A stretch of 7,425 nt of DNA from Mycobacterium sp. (lineage in GTDB: Bacteria > Actinomycetota > Actinomycetes > Mycobacteriales > Mycobacteriaceae): the NCBI GenBank assembly GCA_018882545.1, contig VERS01000092.1, forward strand, positions 1 to 7,425, in the 5' to 3' direction. Below the pieces are notes generated by a model. The model was not told the DNA's origin. It did not search any database and saw only the letters and a list, made by a program, of their open reading frames with translations. A program made the translations under genes and the position numbers. Of this stretch, positions 1 through 5,964 are shown piece after piece; position 1 is the first letter of the stretch; the number at the start of each line of letters is the position of its first letter.

Positions 1-413
1 GTCCAGGCCGCCGCACCAAGGTACTGGGCGGCGAGGTCCCCGGACACGGTCTTCTCCAGCTCCACCCCGACCACCAGCGCCGTGCGGTAGTGGCCGGCCC
101 GCAGGTCGGCGATCGCGGCGAGGGCGGCGACACTGCCCGAGGCGCACGCCGCCTCGTGGCGGGTGGCCGGGGTGTTCCAGAGTCCGTCGTGCACGGTCGC
201 CGGCATCGCGCCGAGGTGGCCCTGCCCGGCGAACATCTCCCCGAAGGCGTTGGCCACGTGGACGACGTCGATATCGGCGGCGTCGATCATCGACTCGGCC
301 AGGGTCTGGTCGACCACCTCGCGGGTCAAGTCCGCGAAGTCGTGGCCCTCCCGGGTCAGGTTGCGGGCGAAGTCGCTCTGGAAGCCGCCCAGAATCCAGA
401 TATTGGCCGTCAC
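1..413 (-). CDS. Thiolase family protein (acetyl-CoA acetyltransferase-like), N-terminal part, runs off the left edge
   Basis: Only the first 137 codons are in the window; the rest lies beyond base 1. The protein begins with TANIWILGGFQSDFAR and has a typical thiolase N-terminal half. The segment HEAACASGS (about residues 86-94) places the nucleophilic cysteine at residue 90, where thiolases carry the cysteine that forms the acyl-enzyme. It is followed by the usual region LRAGHYRTALVVGVE. Thiolases join or cleave acyl-CoA chains in the cytoplasm. The catalytic His and second Cys would be in the missing half, so a degradative thiolase, a biosynthetic one and an SCP-x-like non-decarboxylating form cannot be told apart. 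The start is GTG at 413, because an in-frame TAG lies only 9 bases upstream (423-425) and no other start codon falls between. The Shine-Dalgarno sequence is weak. The gene starts 42 bases after the tctA stop and is probably the distal gene of the tct operon. Confidence 0.85.
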   Translation of the reverse strand, partial: MTANIWILGGFQSDFARNLTREGHDFADLTREVVDQTLAESMIDAADIDVVHVANAFGEMFAGQGHLGAMPATVHDGLWNTPATRHEAACASGSVAALAAIADLRAGHYRTALVVGVELEKTVSGDLAAQYLGAAAW

Positions 414-455
414 CGCTTCAAGCTACTACAACTAACAGAGCGCACGCCGATCCGG

Positions 456-1958
456 TCACTCGTCGCTGAAGACGGCGTCGCGCTTCCGTCGTACTGCCGG
501 CAGGATCGCGATGACCAGCGCGACTAGGGCGAGGGCCAGCAACACAGCCGAGATCGGCCTGGTCACGAACACGCTCAGGTCGCCCCGGGAGATGATCAAC
601 GCGCGCCGCAGGTTCTCCTCCAACAACGGGGCGAGGACGAAGCCGAACAGCAGCGGCACGGCCTCGCATCCCCAGCGGATCAGAAAGTAGCCGATCACAC
701 CGATGATCGCGATCACGTAAACGTCCCAGGGGTTCAGACCGAGCGAGAAGCACCCGATGGTTGCGAAGGCGATGATCGCCGGGAACAGCACCTCGCGCGG
801 AACCGAAATCAGCCGTACCCAGAGGCCGATCAGCGGCAGGTTCAGCAGCACCAACAGCAGGTTGCCCACCCAGAACGACGCGATCAGGCCCCAGAACAGT
901 TTCGGCTCATCGTTGATGACATTGGGTCCGGGCGTGATCCCCTGGATGATGAACGCCCCGACGAGCAGCGCCATCACCGGGTGCACCGGCAGGCCCAACG
1001 TGAGCAGCGGAATGAAGGAGGTCTGCGCCGCGGCGTTGTTCGCGGACTCGGGCGAGGCAACGCCCTCGATGGCGCCCCGTCCGAACTTCTCGGGATGCTT
1101 CGACACCCGCTTCTCCACCGAGTACGACGTGAACGCCGCCAGGACGTGCCCACCGCCGGGCAGTACGCCGAGCGCCGAGCCAATCGCGGTTCCACGCAGC
1201 ACCGGCATCCGGATCCGGCGGAAGTCTTCGCGGCCGAGCCACAGCCCCTGCACCTTCGTACTCATCACGCTGGGGGTCTGACGGTGTTCCAGGTTGCGGA
1301 TGATCTCGGCCAGGCCGAACAGGCCGACCGCAATCGAGACGAAGTCGAGTCCCTGGTAGAGCTCGCGGATGCCGAACGTGAACCGAGGAACTCCGGTGGA
1401 GAAGAGGTCCTGGCCGACGGTGCCGAGCAGCAGCCCCAGCACGATCATCGCCAGCGCCTTGGCCGTCGAGCCGCTGGCGAGCGCGATGGAAATGATCAGG
1501 CCCAGAACGACGAGCGAGAAGTATTCGGCCGGGCCGAATTTGAGCGCCGCGGAGGCCATCGGCGGAGCGAACAGCGCGACGACGACGGTGGCGACGGTCC
1601 CGGCGAAGAAGGAGCCCAGCGCCGCAGTGGCGAGCGCCGGACCGGCTCTGCCCTGTCGCGCCATCTGGTAGCCGTCCAGCGCGGTGACCGCGGCCGAGGA
1701 CTCGCCGGGAAGGTTGATCAGGATTGCGGTAGTCGAGCCGCCGTACTGCGCGCCGTAGTAGATGCCGGCGAGCATGATCAGCGATGCGATCGGGTCGAAG
1801 GTGAAGGTGATCGGGAGCAGCAGCGCGACGGTGGCGGTTGGCCCGATGCCCGGGAGCACGCCCACCATGGTGCCGAGCGTGACGCCGAGCAGACAGATCA
1901 GGATGTTGCTCGGCTGGAGGGCCGTCTCGAGCCCCAGTGCCAGTCCGGAGAGATCCAA
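456..1958 (-). CDS. tctA: TctA, large membrane subunit of a tripartite tricarboxylate transporter
   Basis: This is the channel-forming subunit of a secondary carboxylate importer, driven by an ion gradient and fed by the TctC receptor. The 500-residue product matches the usual family length (about 500). Family marks are GVLPGIGPTA (about 33-42), YYGAQYGGS (67-75), and a second, internally related half with GVLPGGG (about 264-270) and GVASPESANN (299-308), followed by PLLTLGLP. Hydrophobic helices run almost the whole length, ending in a short basic tail. I place the start at TTG 1958, two bases after the tctB stop, because homologues begin at this DLSGLALG-like segment and GGGGG lies just upstream. 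Reading from the earlier ATG at 2087 would add 43 non-homologous residues that overlap tctB. The second-half wording (PGGG instead of PGAG, GLPVHPVMALL) resembles a TctA subgroup I recall from other bacteria. It is inferred to work with the adjacent tctB and tctC products; the substrate is unknown. Confidence 0.93.
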   Translation of the reverse strand: MDLSGLALGLETALQPSNILICLLGVTLGTMVGVLPGIGPTATVALLLPITFTFDPIASLIMLAGIYYGAQYGGSTTAILINLPGESSAAVTALDGYQMARQGRAGPALATAALGSFFAGTVATVVVALFAPPMASAALKFGPAEYFSLVVLGLIISIALASGSTAKALAMIVLGLLLGTVGQDLFSTGVPRFTFGIRELYQGLDFVSIAVGLFGLAEIIRNLEHRQTPSVMSTKVQGLWLGREDFRRIRMPVLRGTAIGSALGVLPGGGHVLAAFTSYSVEKRVSKHPEKFGRGAIEGVASPESANNAAAQTSFIPLLTLGLPVHPVMALLVGAFIIQGITPGPNVINDEPKLFWGLIASFWVGNLLLVLLNLPLIGLWVRLISVPREVLFPAIIAFATIGCFSLGLNPWDVYVIAIIGVIGYFLIRWGCEAVPLLFGFVLAPLLEENLRRALIISRGDLSVFVTRPISAVLLALALVALVIAILPAVRRKRDAVFSDE

Positions 1959-1960
1959 AC

Positions 1961-2470
1961 TCAGCCCCCGAGCCAATCGCCCAACAGCGGCAGGCGCAGC
2001 TGCAGCAACCCGACGAAGATTCCGAGACAGAGCACCGTCAGGCCGCCCGAGATGGCCAGTGCCTTCAGCGGACTCACGCCGCGGCATGCCAGCGCGGCGA
2101 CGAACGTCGTCACCAACAGCGCCGGCGCGAGCCCGAGTCCCTCGACAGTCGCACCGAAGAACACAATCCCTGCGACGAGCATGCCTCCGCGCGCCCAGGG
2201 CACCGGTCCACGCTCCTCCGCTGCCGCGCGGTCGTCCGGGTTACCTCCGCGGAGGCCCTGCAGGGTGATGAACGCGCCCAGGACGGCGAGGATGACGCCG
2301 AGCACGACCGGCAGATAGCCGGGGCCCATCGCCAGCGTCGACCCCATTCCGTACGTCCTGCCCCCGAGTGCGAAGGCCAGGCCGAGTACGACGAAGGTGC
2401 CGCCTGCCAGCACGTCGGGGCTGCCCGGCCGACGGCCCGCCGTCCCCGACGCCGCCGGGTCCTCGCTCAT
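1961..2470 (-). CDS. tctB: TctB, small membrane subunit of a tripartite tricarboxylate transporter
   Basis: A 169-residue integral membrane protein with four hydrophobic segments (about 20-36, 52-72, 95-125 and 135-158), the size and layout of the TctB family. The segment MGSTLAMGPGYLPVVLG (43-59), with its GPGYLP core, is the typical TctB signature after the first helix; the sequence GVSPLKAL precedes the last helix. TctB is the small subunit that assembles with TctA in the cytoplasmic membrane; its exact role in the family is poorly understood. The start ATG at 2470 overlaps the tctC stop as ATGA (2470-2467), a classic arrangement for translational coupling. A longer reading frame reaches back to 2842, but that part overlaps tctC in another frame and does not look like TctB. 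Sequence conservation in this family is low, so the position between tctC and tctA is strong supporting evidence. Confidence 0.9.
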   Translation of the reverse strand: MSEDPAASGTAGRRPGSPDVLAGGTFVVLGLAFALGGRTYGMGSTLAMGPGYLPVVLGVILAVLGAFITLQGLRGGNPDDRAAAEERGPVPWARGGMLVAGIVFFGATVEGLGLAPALLVTTFVAALACRGVSPLKALAISGGLTVLCLGIFVGLLQLRLPLLGDWLGG

Positions 2471-3501
2471 CCGCCCTTGACCCCGGCGCCCTTGATGATC
2501 GGTGTCCAGAGTTCGATCTGCTCGGTGAGTTTGGCCCGGTGGGCGTCGGGGGTCACCTGGTCCCCAGCCACCGGGGTGGTGCCGAGATCGGCCATCTTGT
2601 CGATGACGTTCGGGTCGACCAGGGCGACCTGCAGGGCCTCGGTGAGCTTCGCGACGACTCCGTCGGGGGTCTCCGCCGGCACGTAGAGCCCGTGCCAGAC
2701 GGCAACCTGGACGTCCGGAAGTCCCGCCTCGGCCGTTGTCGGAAGGTTCGGAAGCGCTTTGACCCGCTCCGGGGTGGTCACCGCATAGGCCTTGATCGCC
2801 CCGGACCGGATCTGCCCCGCGGTGTTGGTCGTCTGGTCGCACATGAAGTCGACCTGGCCGCCGACCAGATCCGTGAGCGCGGGCCCGGTGCCGTCATAGG
2901 GGACCTCGGTCAGGTCGACGCCGATCGCCTGCTCGATCAGCAGCCCGCACAGCTGCGAGCCTCCCCCGGCGTGGGCCAGGGTGATCGTGTCAGCGTTGCT
3001 CTTGACGTAGGCGACCAGGTCTTCCAGCGTCGTCGGTGGGAGGTCCTTGCGGGCGACGATCGTCATCGGCACATCGGTGATCAGACCGACCGTCTTGAAA
3101 TCCACGAGCGGTTCGTAGGGCAGGTCGGGGTAGAGCGCAGGTGCCGTCGACATGGCGATGTTGTGGATGAGCACCTCGTAGCCGTCGGGCTTGGCGTCGG
3201 CAACCTGCCCGGCCGCAACAGTGCCACCCGCGCCCGTGACGTTCTTGACCACGATCTGCTGGCCGAGCTTCTCGCCCATGGGCTCCGCGATCAGCCGGGT
3301 GACGGTGTCGGTCGGTCCACCGGCTGTGTAGGGCACCACGAAGGTGATCTCGCGATCCGGGTACGCCGCCGGTTCGGAGTTTCGCCCCCCGCATGCGGCG
3401 AGATTGGTGACAGCTAGGGCGGCAACCCCGACGACGGCCCAGCGTGGCGGTCGATGGAGCGACCGCCGGCTTGGACCTGCACCGGCGGCAGAGGTGGTCA
3501 T
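2467..3501 (-). CDS. tctC: TctC/Bug-family lipoprotein receptor of a tripartite tricarboxylate transporter
   Basis: The 344-residue protein is the extracytoplasmic solute receptor of the transporter. It starts with a basic n-region (RR, HRPPR) and a hydrophobic stretch (about 21-33), then a lipobox LAAC with Cys37. It should therefore be a lipoprotein anchored on the outer face of the membrane, as expected in a bacterium without a conventional periplasm. The mature part opens with the Bug-family strand YPDREITFVVPYTAGGPTD (47-65), whose AGG..D loop binds the ligand carboxylate in known Bug structures. It continues with TGAGGTVAA (89-97), AGGGSQ, VPYDGTGPALTDLVGGQVD, a TAEAGLPDVQV segment and WHGLYVPAETP, all typical of the family. 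The start ATG 3501 is chosen because GAAGGAG lies 5 bases upstream and the signal peptide begins right after. An open frame continues upstream to 3759 but lacks family similarity. The ligand cannot be deduced; Bug proteins bind citrate, other dicarboxylates, aromatic acids and amino acids. Confidence 0.94.
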   Translation of the reverse strand: MTTSAAGAGPSRRSLHRPPRWAVVGVAALAVTNLAACGGRNSEPAAYPDREITFVVPYTAGGPTDTVTRLIAEPMGEKLGQQIVVKNVTGAGGTVAAGQVADAKPDGYEVLIHNIAMSTAPALYPDLPYEPLVDFKTVGLITDVPMTIVARKDLPPTTLEDLVAYVKSNADTITLAHAGGGSQLCGLLIEQAIGVDLTEVPYDGTGPALTDLVGGQVDFMCDQTTNTAGQIRSGAIKAYAVTTPERVKALPNLPTTAEAGLPDVQVAVWHGLYVPAETPDGVVAKLTEALQVALVDPNVIDKMADLGTTPVAGDQVTPDAHRAKLTEQIELWTPIIKGAGVKGG

Positions 3502-3506
3502 GGAAG

Positions 3507-3513
3507 CTCCTTC
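3507..3513 (-). promoter_or_regulatory. Strong Shine-Dalgarno sequence of tctC
   Basis: GAAGGAG on the minus strand, 5 bases before the ATG at 3501. It decides the start of tctC against the longer upstream reading frame. Confidence 0.85.
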
Positions 3514-3526
3514 ATCGCTACGAGGC

Positions 3527-3543
3527 GGGGTCGGAATGACCCC
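3527..3543 (-). promoter_or_regulatory. Hairpin in the tctC leader
   Basis: GGGGTC and GACCCC form a perfect 6-base-pair stem with a 5-base loop, 25 bases upstream of the tctC start and 13 bases before its Shine-Dalgarno sequence. If transcription starts near 3563, as the TAAGAT element suggests, the hairpin lies in the 5' leader, where it could stabilise the mRNA or tune translation. There is no U-run after it, so it is not an obvious terminator. Confidence 0.4.
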
Positions 3544-3563
3544 CGGGTGACACTGGTGACCGT

Positions 3564-3585
3564 AGGACGATCTTAGGTACGTCCT
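3564..3585 (-). promoter_or_regulatory. Candidate tctCBA promoter -10 element within an inverted repeat
   Basis: On the minus strand, TAAGAT (3575-3570) fits the mycobacterial -10 pattern TANNNT and lies about 70 bases upstream of the tctC start. It is framed by a perfect 6-base inverted repeat, AGGACG (3564-3569) and CGTCCT (3580-3585), with a 10-base spacer. No convincing -35 hexamer is visible at the usual distance. A repressor bound to the repeat would cover the -10 element. TTT operons are often controlled by a two-component system or local regulator in other bacteria; none is encoded next to this one. Confidence 0.45.
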
Positions 3586-3625
3586 GCCCGCACTGCTTGG
3601 CCGAACGACGGCGGCCAATCTGCGG

Positions 3626-3892
3626 CTAGCGCGGCAGGCACAGCAGGAGGTAGACGCTGGCGATGATTGGCAGGACGGGGGCGTAAATCGCCGCGGTTGC
3701 GGCGTGGTGACGCCGCGACACAGCAAGGCTCGCAGCGGTGATTGCCACCAGATGGACAACTGCGCCCACCGCCCACAGCGACACCGGCGCGACGAGAATG
3801 ATCAGCGAAACGCCGCCAAGCCAAACGAGATACCCCGCGGTGAGTGCGGCGGCCACGGAGAGGATGTTCTTGGTGATTCCTTCAGCAGCCAC
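3626..3892 (-). CDS. Small three-helix membrane protein, unknown function
   Basis: The 88-residue product is almost entirely hydrophobic, with three likely membrane helices (about 10-34, 37-58 and 66-86). A basic turn, SRRHH (about 59-63), separates the second and third. I do not recognise a named family. The start is GTG 3892, since an in-frame TAG is only 9 bases upstream and no other start lies between; the upstream GGGAT is a weak Shine-Dalgarno sequence. It lies 51 bases downstream of the DoxX-like fragment on the same strand and 124 bases upstream of tctC, with its own space for a tctC promoter in between. It is therefore more likely the end of the preceding unit than part of the tct operon. 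Its composition fits a real inner-membrane protein better than a chance frame. Confidence 0.7.
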   Translation of the reverse strand: MAAEGITKNILSVAAALTAGYLVWLGGVSLIILVAPVSLWAVGAVVHLVAITAASLAVSRRHHAATAAIYAPVLPIIASVYLLLCLPR

Positions 3893-3943
3893 ATCCCAAT
3901 TCTAGCGATGCTGGGTGCGCGTCTGCGGCCGGTCTCCCAGCGG

Positions 3944-4180
3944 TCAGCGGCGGGGCTGGAGGTCCGACTTCTCGGGGCCGTTGGCCGTCATGATGGCAAA
4001 GGTGGCCAGGAAAGCCGCCGCAGGGAGGGCGTTGACGGCCTTGTCACGAACGCGCACATGCGCCCCGACGGCCAGGACGAAATAGAGCGTCAGCATCGCC
4101 GTTGTCAGCGGAGCCAGCCCGGGAAACCGGTTCACCGACAGCAGCCCTACGGCCGCTGCGCCCTTGATCACCGGAAGCAC
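3944..4180 (-). CDS. DoxX-like membrane protein, apparently N-terminally truncated
   Basis: The 78-residue product reads LPVIKGAAAVGLLS, then PGLAPLTTAMLTLYFVLAVGAHVRVRD, then NALPAAAFLATFA. This pattern matches the C-terminal two thirds of small DoxX-family membrane proteins, which usually have 110-130 residues and four helices. The first helix and its loop are missing. The only possible start is GTG 4180, which has no visible Shine-Dalgarno sequence. The frame is open upstream to a TGA at 4232-4234, and the residues encoded there (VFCERLDR before the GTG) still look like a plausible family continuation but include no start codon. This suggests a gene that lost its 5' end, close to the tRNA-like scar at 4262-4308. 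The family role is ill-defined; some members are linked to redox or thiol stress complexes. The fragment may be a pseudogene. Confidence 0.6.
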   Translation of the reverse strand: MLPVIKGAAAVGLLSVNRFPGLAPLTTAMLTLYFVLAVGAHVRVRDKAVNALPAAAFLATFAIMTANGPEKSDLQPRR

Positions 4181-4490
4181 ACGGTCAAGACGCTCACAGA
4201 AGACAACTTTTAAGCGATGGATTAAGGGATCTCAGACGGTCTACCAAAACCCCCTCTGACGTGCCCCCGGCATGATTCGAACATGGGAAACCGGCTGTGT
4301 AAGACCGACGTTTGGGGCAAGTTCCATCAATAGTGGAAAAGGCTGCTCAGGCCGCATTTTTGCGTGTATCGGGCGAATGCCCCGCGCCATTGAGCTCAGG
4401 TGCGCGGTCAAGGCCCATGGTGGCCACGCGGTTGTCGGAATGCCCGTCGACGGCGCACCCGGTTCCGTCGAACCAGCGGGCCGACGGCCG
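4181..4490. other. 310-base stretch without a convincing gene, containing a tRNA-like scar
   Basis: The part at 4200-4260 is A+T-richer than its surroundings. It ends at a tRNA-like 3' half (4262-4308). Beyond that, the frame of the seven-helix protein stays open for 47 codons past its TGA stop (4490 down to 4350) before another TGA at 4347-4349, but the residues resemble nothing I know. A short palindrome AGAC-G-GTCT sits at 4234-4242. I see no clear terminator and no promoter that I would defend. Confidence 0.5.
4262..4308 (-). other. Degenerate tRNA 3' half (tRNA-Val(UAC)-like), possible integration or recombination scar
   Basis: Read on the minus strand, this has tRNA parts in the right order and with standard spacing. 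They are an anticodon-arm-sized segment (4308-4292) with loop CTTACAC (anticodon UAC, U33 present), a 5-base variable region (4291-4287), a T arm with loop TTCGAAT (4286-4270, 4 of 5 pairs intact), the acceptor 3' strand CGGGGGC (4269-4263) and discriminator A (4262). The anticodon stem has two mismatches, and I find no D arm or 5' acceptor strand at the right distance. It therefore cannot be a working tRNA. A conserved tRNA 3' end with a lost 5' part is what integration of a phage or island at a tRNA gene leaves behind; an old decayed tRNA is the alternative. No CCA is encoded. Confidence 0.5.
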
Positions 4491-5228
4491 TCAACGAGAC
4501 CAGGCGTCGTGCGAACTGAACAACGACGACAGCCGGTGCCGCCAGGAGGTCACCGCTGTTATCGCGCCGCCGATGATGGCCGCGTAGGCGCAGGGCCACA
4601 CCAGCAGAAGGGGAATCTCCGGCCGGTGGGTCACAATCCCGAAGCCGACGAGCACAATCGCCAGGCTGCCCACCGCCAGGCACAGCAACTGCCGCGTCGC
4701 TGTCACCGAGCGGGGATCGGCGCGCAACCGGTTGGCGCCGAACATCGCGATGACTGCCAACGCAAAGAAAACGCCGACGAACGCGATCCAGTACACCGTC
4801 AGCCAGCCGTCCGGCCGCACCAGGTATAGATGTTGCGCGGGCATGGTCGAGGTCACGGGACTGGACAGCAGGCAGATCAGCATCACCACCGAGGCGGCGC
4901 CGATCATCGGCGCGATCCAATTCCGCATGAACGGCTCGAGGGCGTTGTCAGGCAGGAGCCTCTGATAGAGGTCCCGGATGCCCATCGCCCCGCCGGATAG
5001 GGAACAGACCTGGCCGACGAACATCAGCAGGTAGTACTTGCCGGTCAACGAATACGACGCCGTCGCCACGCCCGGCCACGGCGAATCCAGCGCCGCGCCC
5101 ATGCCGAACAGGACGATCCCGTAGGTGATCGAGGAATCCCACCGCGACCGAAACGTCAGCCGGCGGGCCCACACGGCCCAGGCGGCGACCAGAAGCACAA
5201 CGAGGTTGGCGGCATACAGAAATCCCAT
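4491..5228 (-). CDS. Seven-helix membrane protein partnered with an HTH regulator (MAB_1171c-like, short form)
   Basis: The 245-residue protein has seven likely membrane helices at about 4-21, 33-48, 64-84, 104-123, 143-165, 178-199 and 204-226, and a short basic C-terminal tail. It carries no catalytic motif I can name. The pattern of a seven-helix protein directly behind a roughly 110-residue HTH regulator matches a mycobacterial pair whose membrane partner is often named a MAB_1171c-family putative transporter. That name comes from memory and no transport function is shown here. Relatives I recall carry an additional C-terminal soluble region, so this one seems short; its stop lies about 180 bases from the tRNA-like scar. 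The ATG at 5228 lies 25 bases after the regulator stop, with GGGG as a modest Shine-Dalgarno sequence, so co-transcription with the regulator is likely. A receptor or anchor role for the regulator pair is speculation. Confidence 0.75.
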   Translation of the reverse strand: MGFLYAANLVVLLVAAWAVWARRLTFRSRWDSSITYGIVLFGMGAALDSPWPGVATASYSLTGKYYLLMFVGQVCSLSGGAMGIRDLYQRLLPDNALEPFMRNWIAPMIGAASVVMLICLLSSPVTSTMPAQHLYLVRPDGWLTVYWIAFVGVFFALAVIAMFGANRLRADPRSVTATRQLLCLAVGSLAIVLVGFGIVTHRPEIPLLLVWPCAYAAIIGGAITAVTSWRHRLSSLFSSHDAWSR

Positions 5229-5253
5229 GGCAGACCCCAGACTGAACCGCGGA

Positions 5254-5589
5254 TCAGATGGGAGGGGCGTCGTGACGCGGTCGCAAATCGCCCAGACGTT
5301 TCGTGAGTCGGGACCGCACGGCGGCCGCGCCGCGCAGCTCGTCGGCGTAGTCGATCACCGGATCCTCGTCGACAAGTCCGTAGCGGACCAAGAGATCCAC
5401 CGGGTTGAGCCCGAAACCGGCGGCGAGGCGGATCAGGTTGTCCGCTGACGTCAGTCGGCCCTCGTCACGGGCCAGGTAGTAGGCCGATCGGGAGATGCCC
5501 AGGGCGCTGACGATTTCGTTGGTGCGTAGTTGTCGGCCGACCAGATACGACAACACCGCACCCAGTTCGCGATGTCTGTCGTCGATCAT
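5254..5589 (-). CDS. XRE-like helix-turn-helix transcriptional regulator
   Basis: The 111-residue product has one DNA-binding domain. The first helix is RELGAVLSYLVG (7-18), and the helix-turn-helix covers about 24-44 (NEIVSALGISRSAYYLARDEG), with ISRSAYY as recognition helix. It is followed by LTSADNLIRLAAGFGLNPVDLLVRYGLV (46-73), typical of small XRE-like and phage-repressor-like regulators. The C-terminal part, rich in Arg and Asp, has no sensor domain, so any signal must come from a partner, perhaps the membrane protein encoded 25 bases downstream. The start is ATG 5589, with AGGAGG 4 bases upstream; the longer frame to 5826 adds low-complexity sequence. Regulators of this kind usually control their own promoter, and an operator-like palindrome lies about 110 bases upstream at 5700-5717. 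Confidence 0.87.
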   Translation of the reverse strand: MIDDRHRELGAVLSYLVGRQLRTNEIVSALGISRSAYYLARDEGRLTSADNLIRLAAGFGLNPVDLLVRYGLVDEDPVIDYADELRGAAAVRSRLTKRLGDLRPRHDAPPI

Positions 5590-5593
5590 CGGC

Positions 5594-5599
5594 CCTCCT
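5594..5599 (-). promoter_or_regulatory. Shine-Dalgarno sequence of the HTH regulator
   Basis: AGGAGG on the minus strand, 4 bases before the ATG at 5589. It favours this start over all upstream in-frame codons. Confidence 0.75.
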
Positions 5600-5658
5600 G
5601 CCAGGTCCGCGTTCACACCCGTCACGATACGGATGCAGCTGGACACCGACCGGGATAA

Positions 5659-5677
5659 CCGCAGATTACCCCGCAGA
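5659..5677. repeat. Direct repeat CCGCAGA, 12-base period
   Basis: CCGCAGA occurs at 5659-5665 and again at 5671-5677, about one helical turn apart, 70-90 bases upstream of the regulator start. It could be a half-site pair for a DNA-binding protein near the regulator promoter, or chance in G+C-rich DNA. Confidence 0.35.
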
Positions 5678-5699
5678 ACATCGCGTTGACGCTGTCGAA

Positions 5700-5717
5700 T
5701 GTCGATATTCATGGACA
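5700..5717. promoter_or_regulatory. Operator-like palindrome, copy 1
   Basis: TGTCGAT-ATTC-ATGGACA is an 18-base inverted repeat with 6 of 7 arm positions complementary. It lies about 110 bases upstream of the HTH regulator, inside an A+T-richer island. A second copy with the same layout is at 5965-5982. Extended by one base to the left, the two copies match at 15 of 19 positions, with ATGTCGATA identical. The symmetry and spacing fit a dimeric HTH protein. Confidence 0.5.
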
Positions 5718-5964
5718 ATTCAGATTTCATGATGCTAGCTTTTGGGCGCGGCCGGCAGGCCGCACAACACCCGCAGGCACCGGCTCCCGCACCGGCGCCA
5801 GGGTCGGCACCAGTCCGCTTTCGCACAGTTCATCGGCTGGGCTCCGCGTTCGCCCAGAGATGGACGGGGGCGGACCGGTGCCGCAACATGTCCCTCTCGC
5901 GCAGCCCTTGGCCTCGCAATCGACAGATCTTGCTGAGCAAACGGTGCGTATTTTCCTGATGTTA

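Noticed and set aside
981..2318. Long plus-strand open frame opposite tctA and tctB (445 residues)
   Set aside because: It is rich in Arg, Gln, Glu and Asp with no domain, and is the antisense shadow of clear TctA/TctB coding sequence in high-G+C DNA.
2368..3417. Plus-strand open frame opposite tctC (349 residues)
   Set aside because: It has a low-complexity Arg/Gly/Asp composition and lies fully antisense to a well-supported TctC gene.
4272..4829. Plus-strand frame of 185 residues across the tRNA-like scar and the seven-helix gene
   Set aside because: Most of it is antisense to the membrane protein, and its composition (Arg, Gln and His rich) is that of a shadow frame.
5686..5714. TTGACG at 5686-5691 considered as a plus-strand -35 box
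   Set aside because: There is no acceptable -10 hexamer at 16-18 bases, and the next plus-strand gene begins about 380 bases downstream.
5748..5763. GCGGCC-N4-GGCCGC palindrome considered as a terminator
   Set aside because: No T-run follows on either strand, and such GC palindromes are frequent by chance at this composition.
5930..5940. TTGCTGAGCAA palindrome considered as an operator
   Set aside because: It is a single short copy with no partner in the window; it is recorded only as part of the intergenic description.
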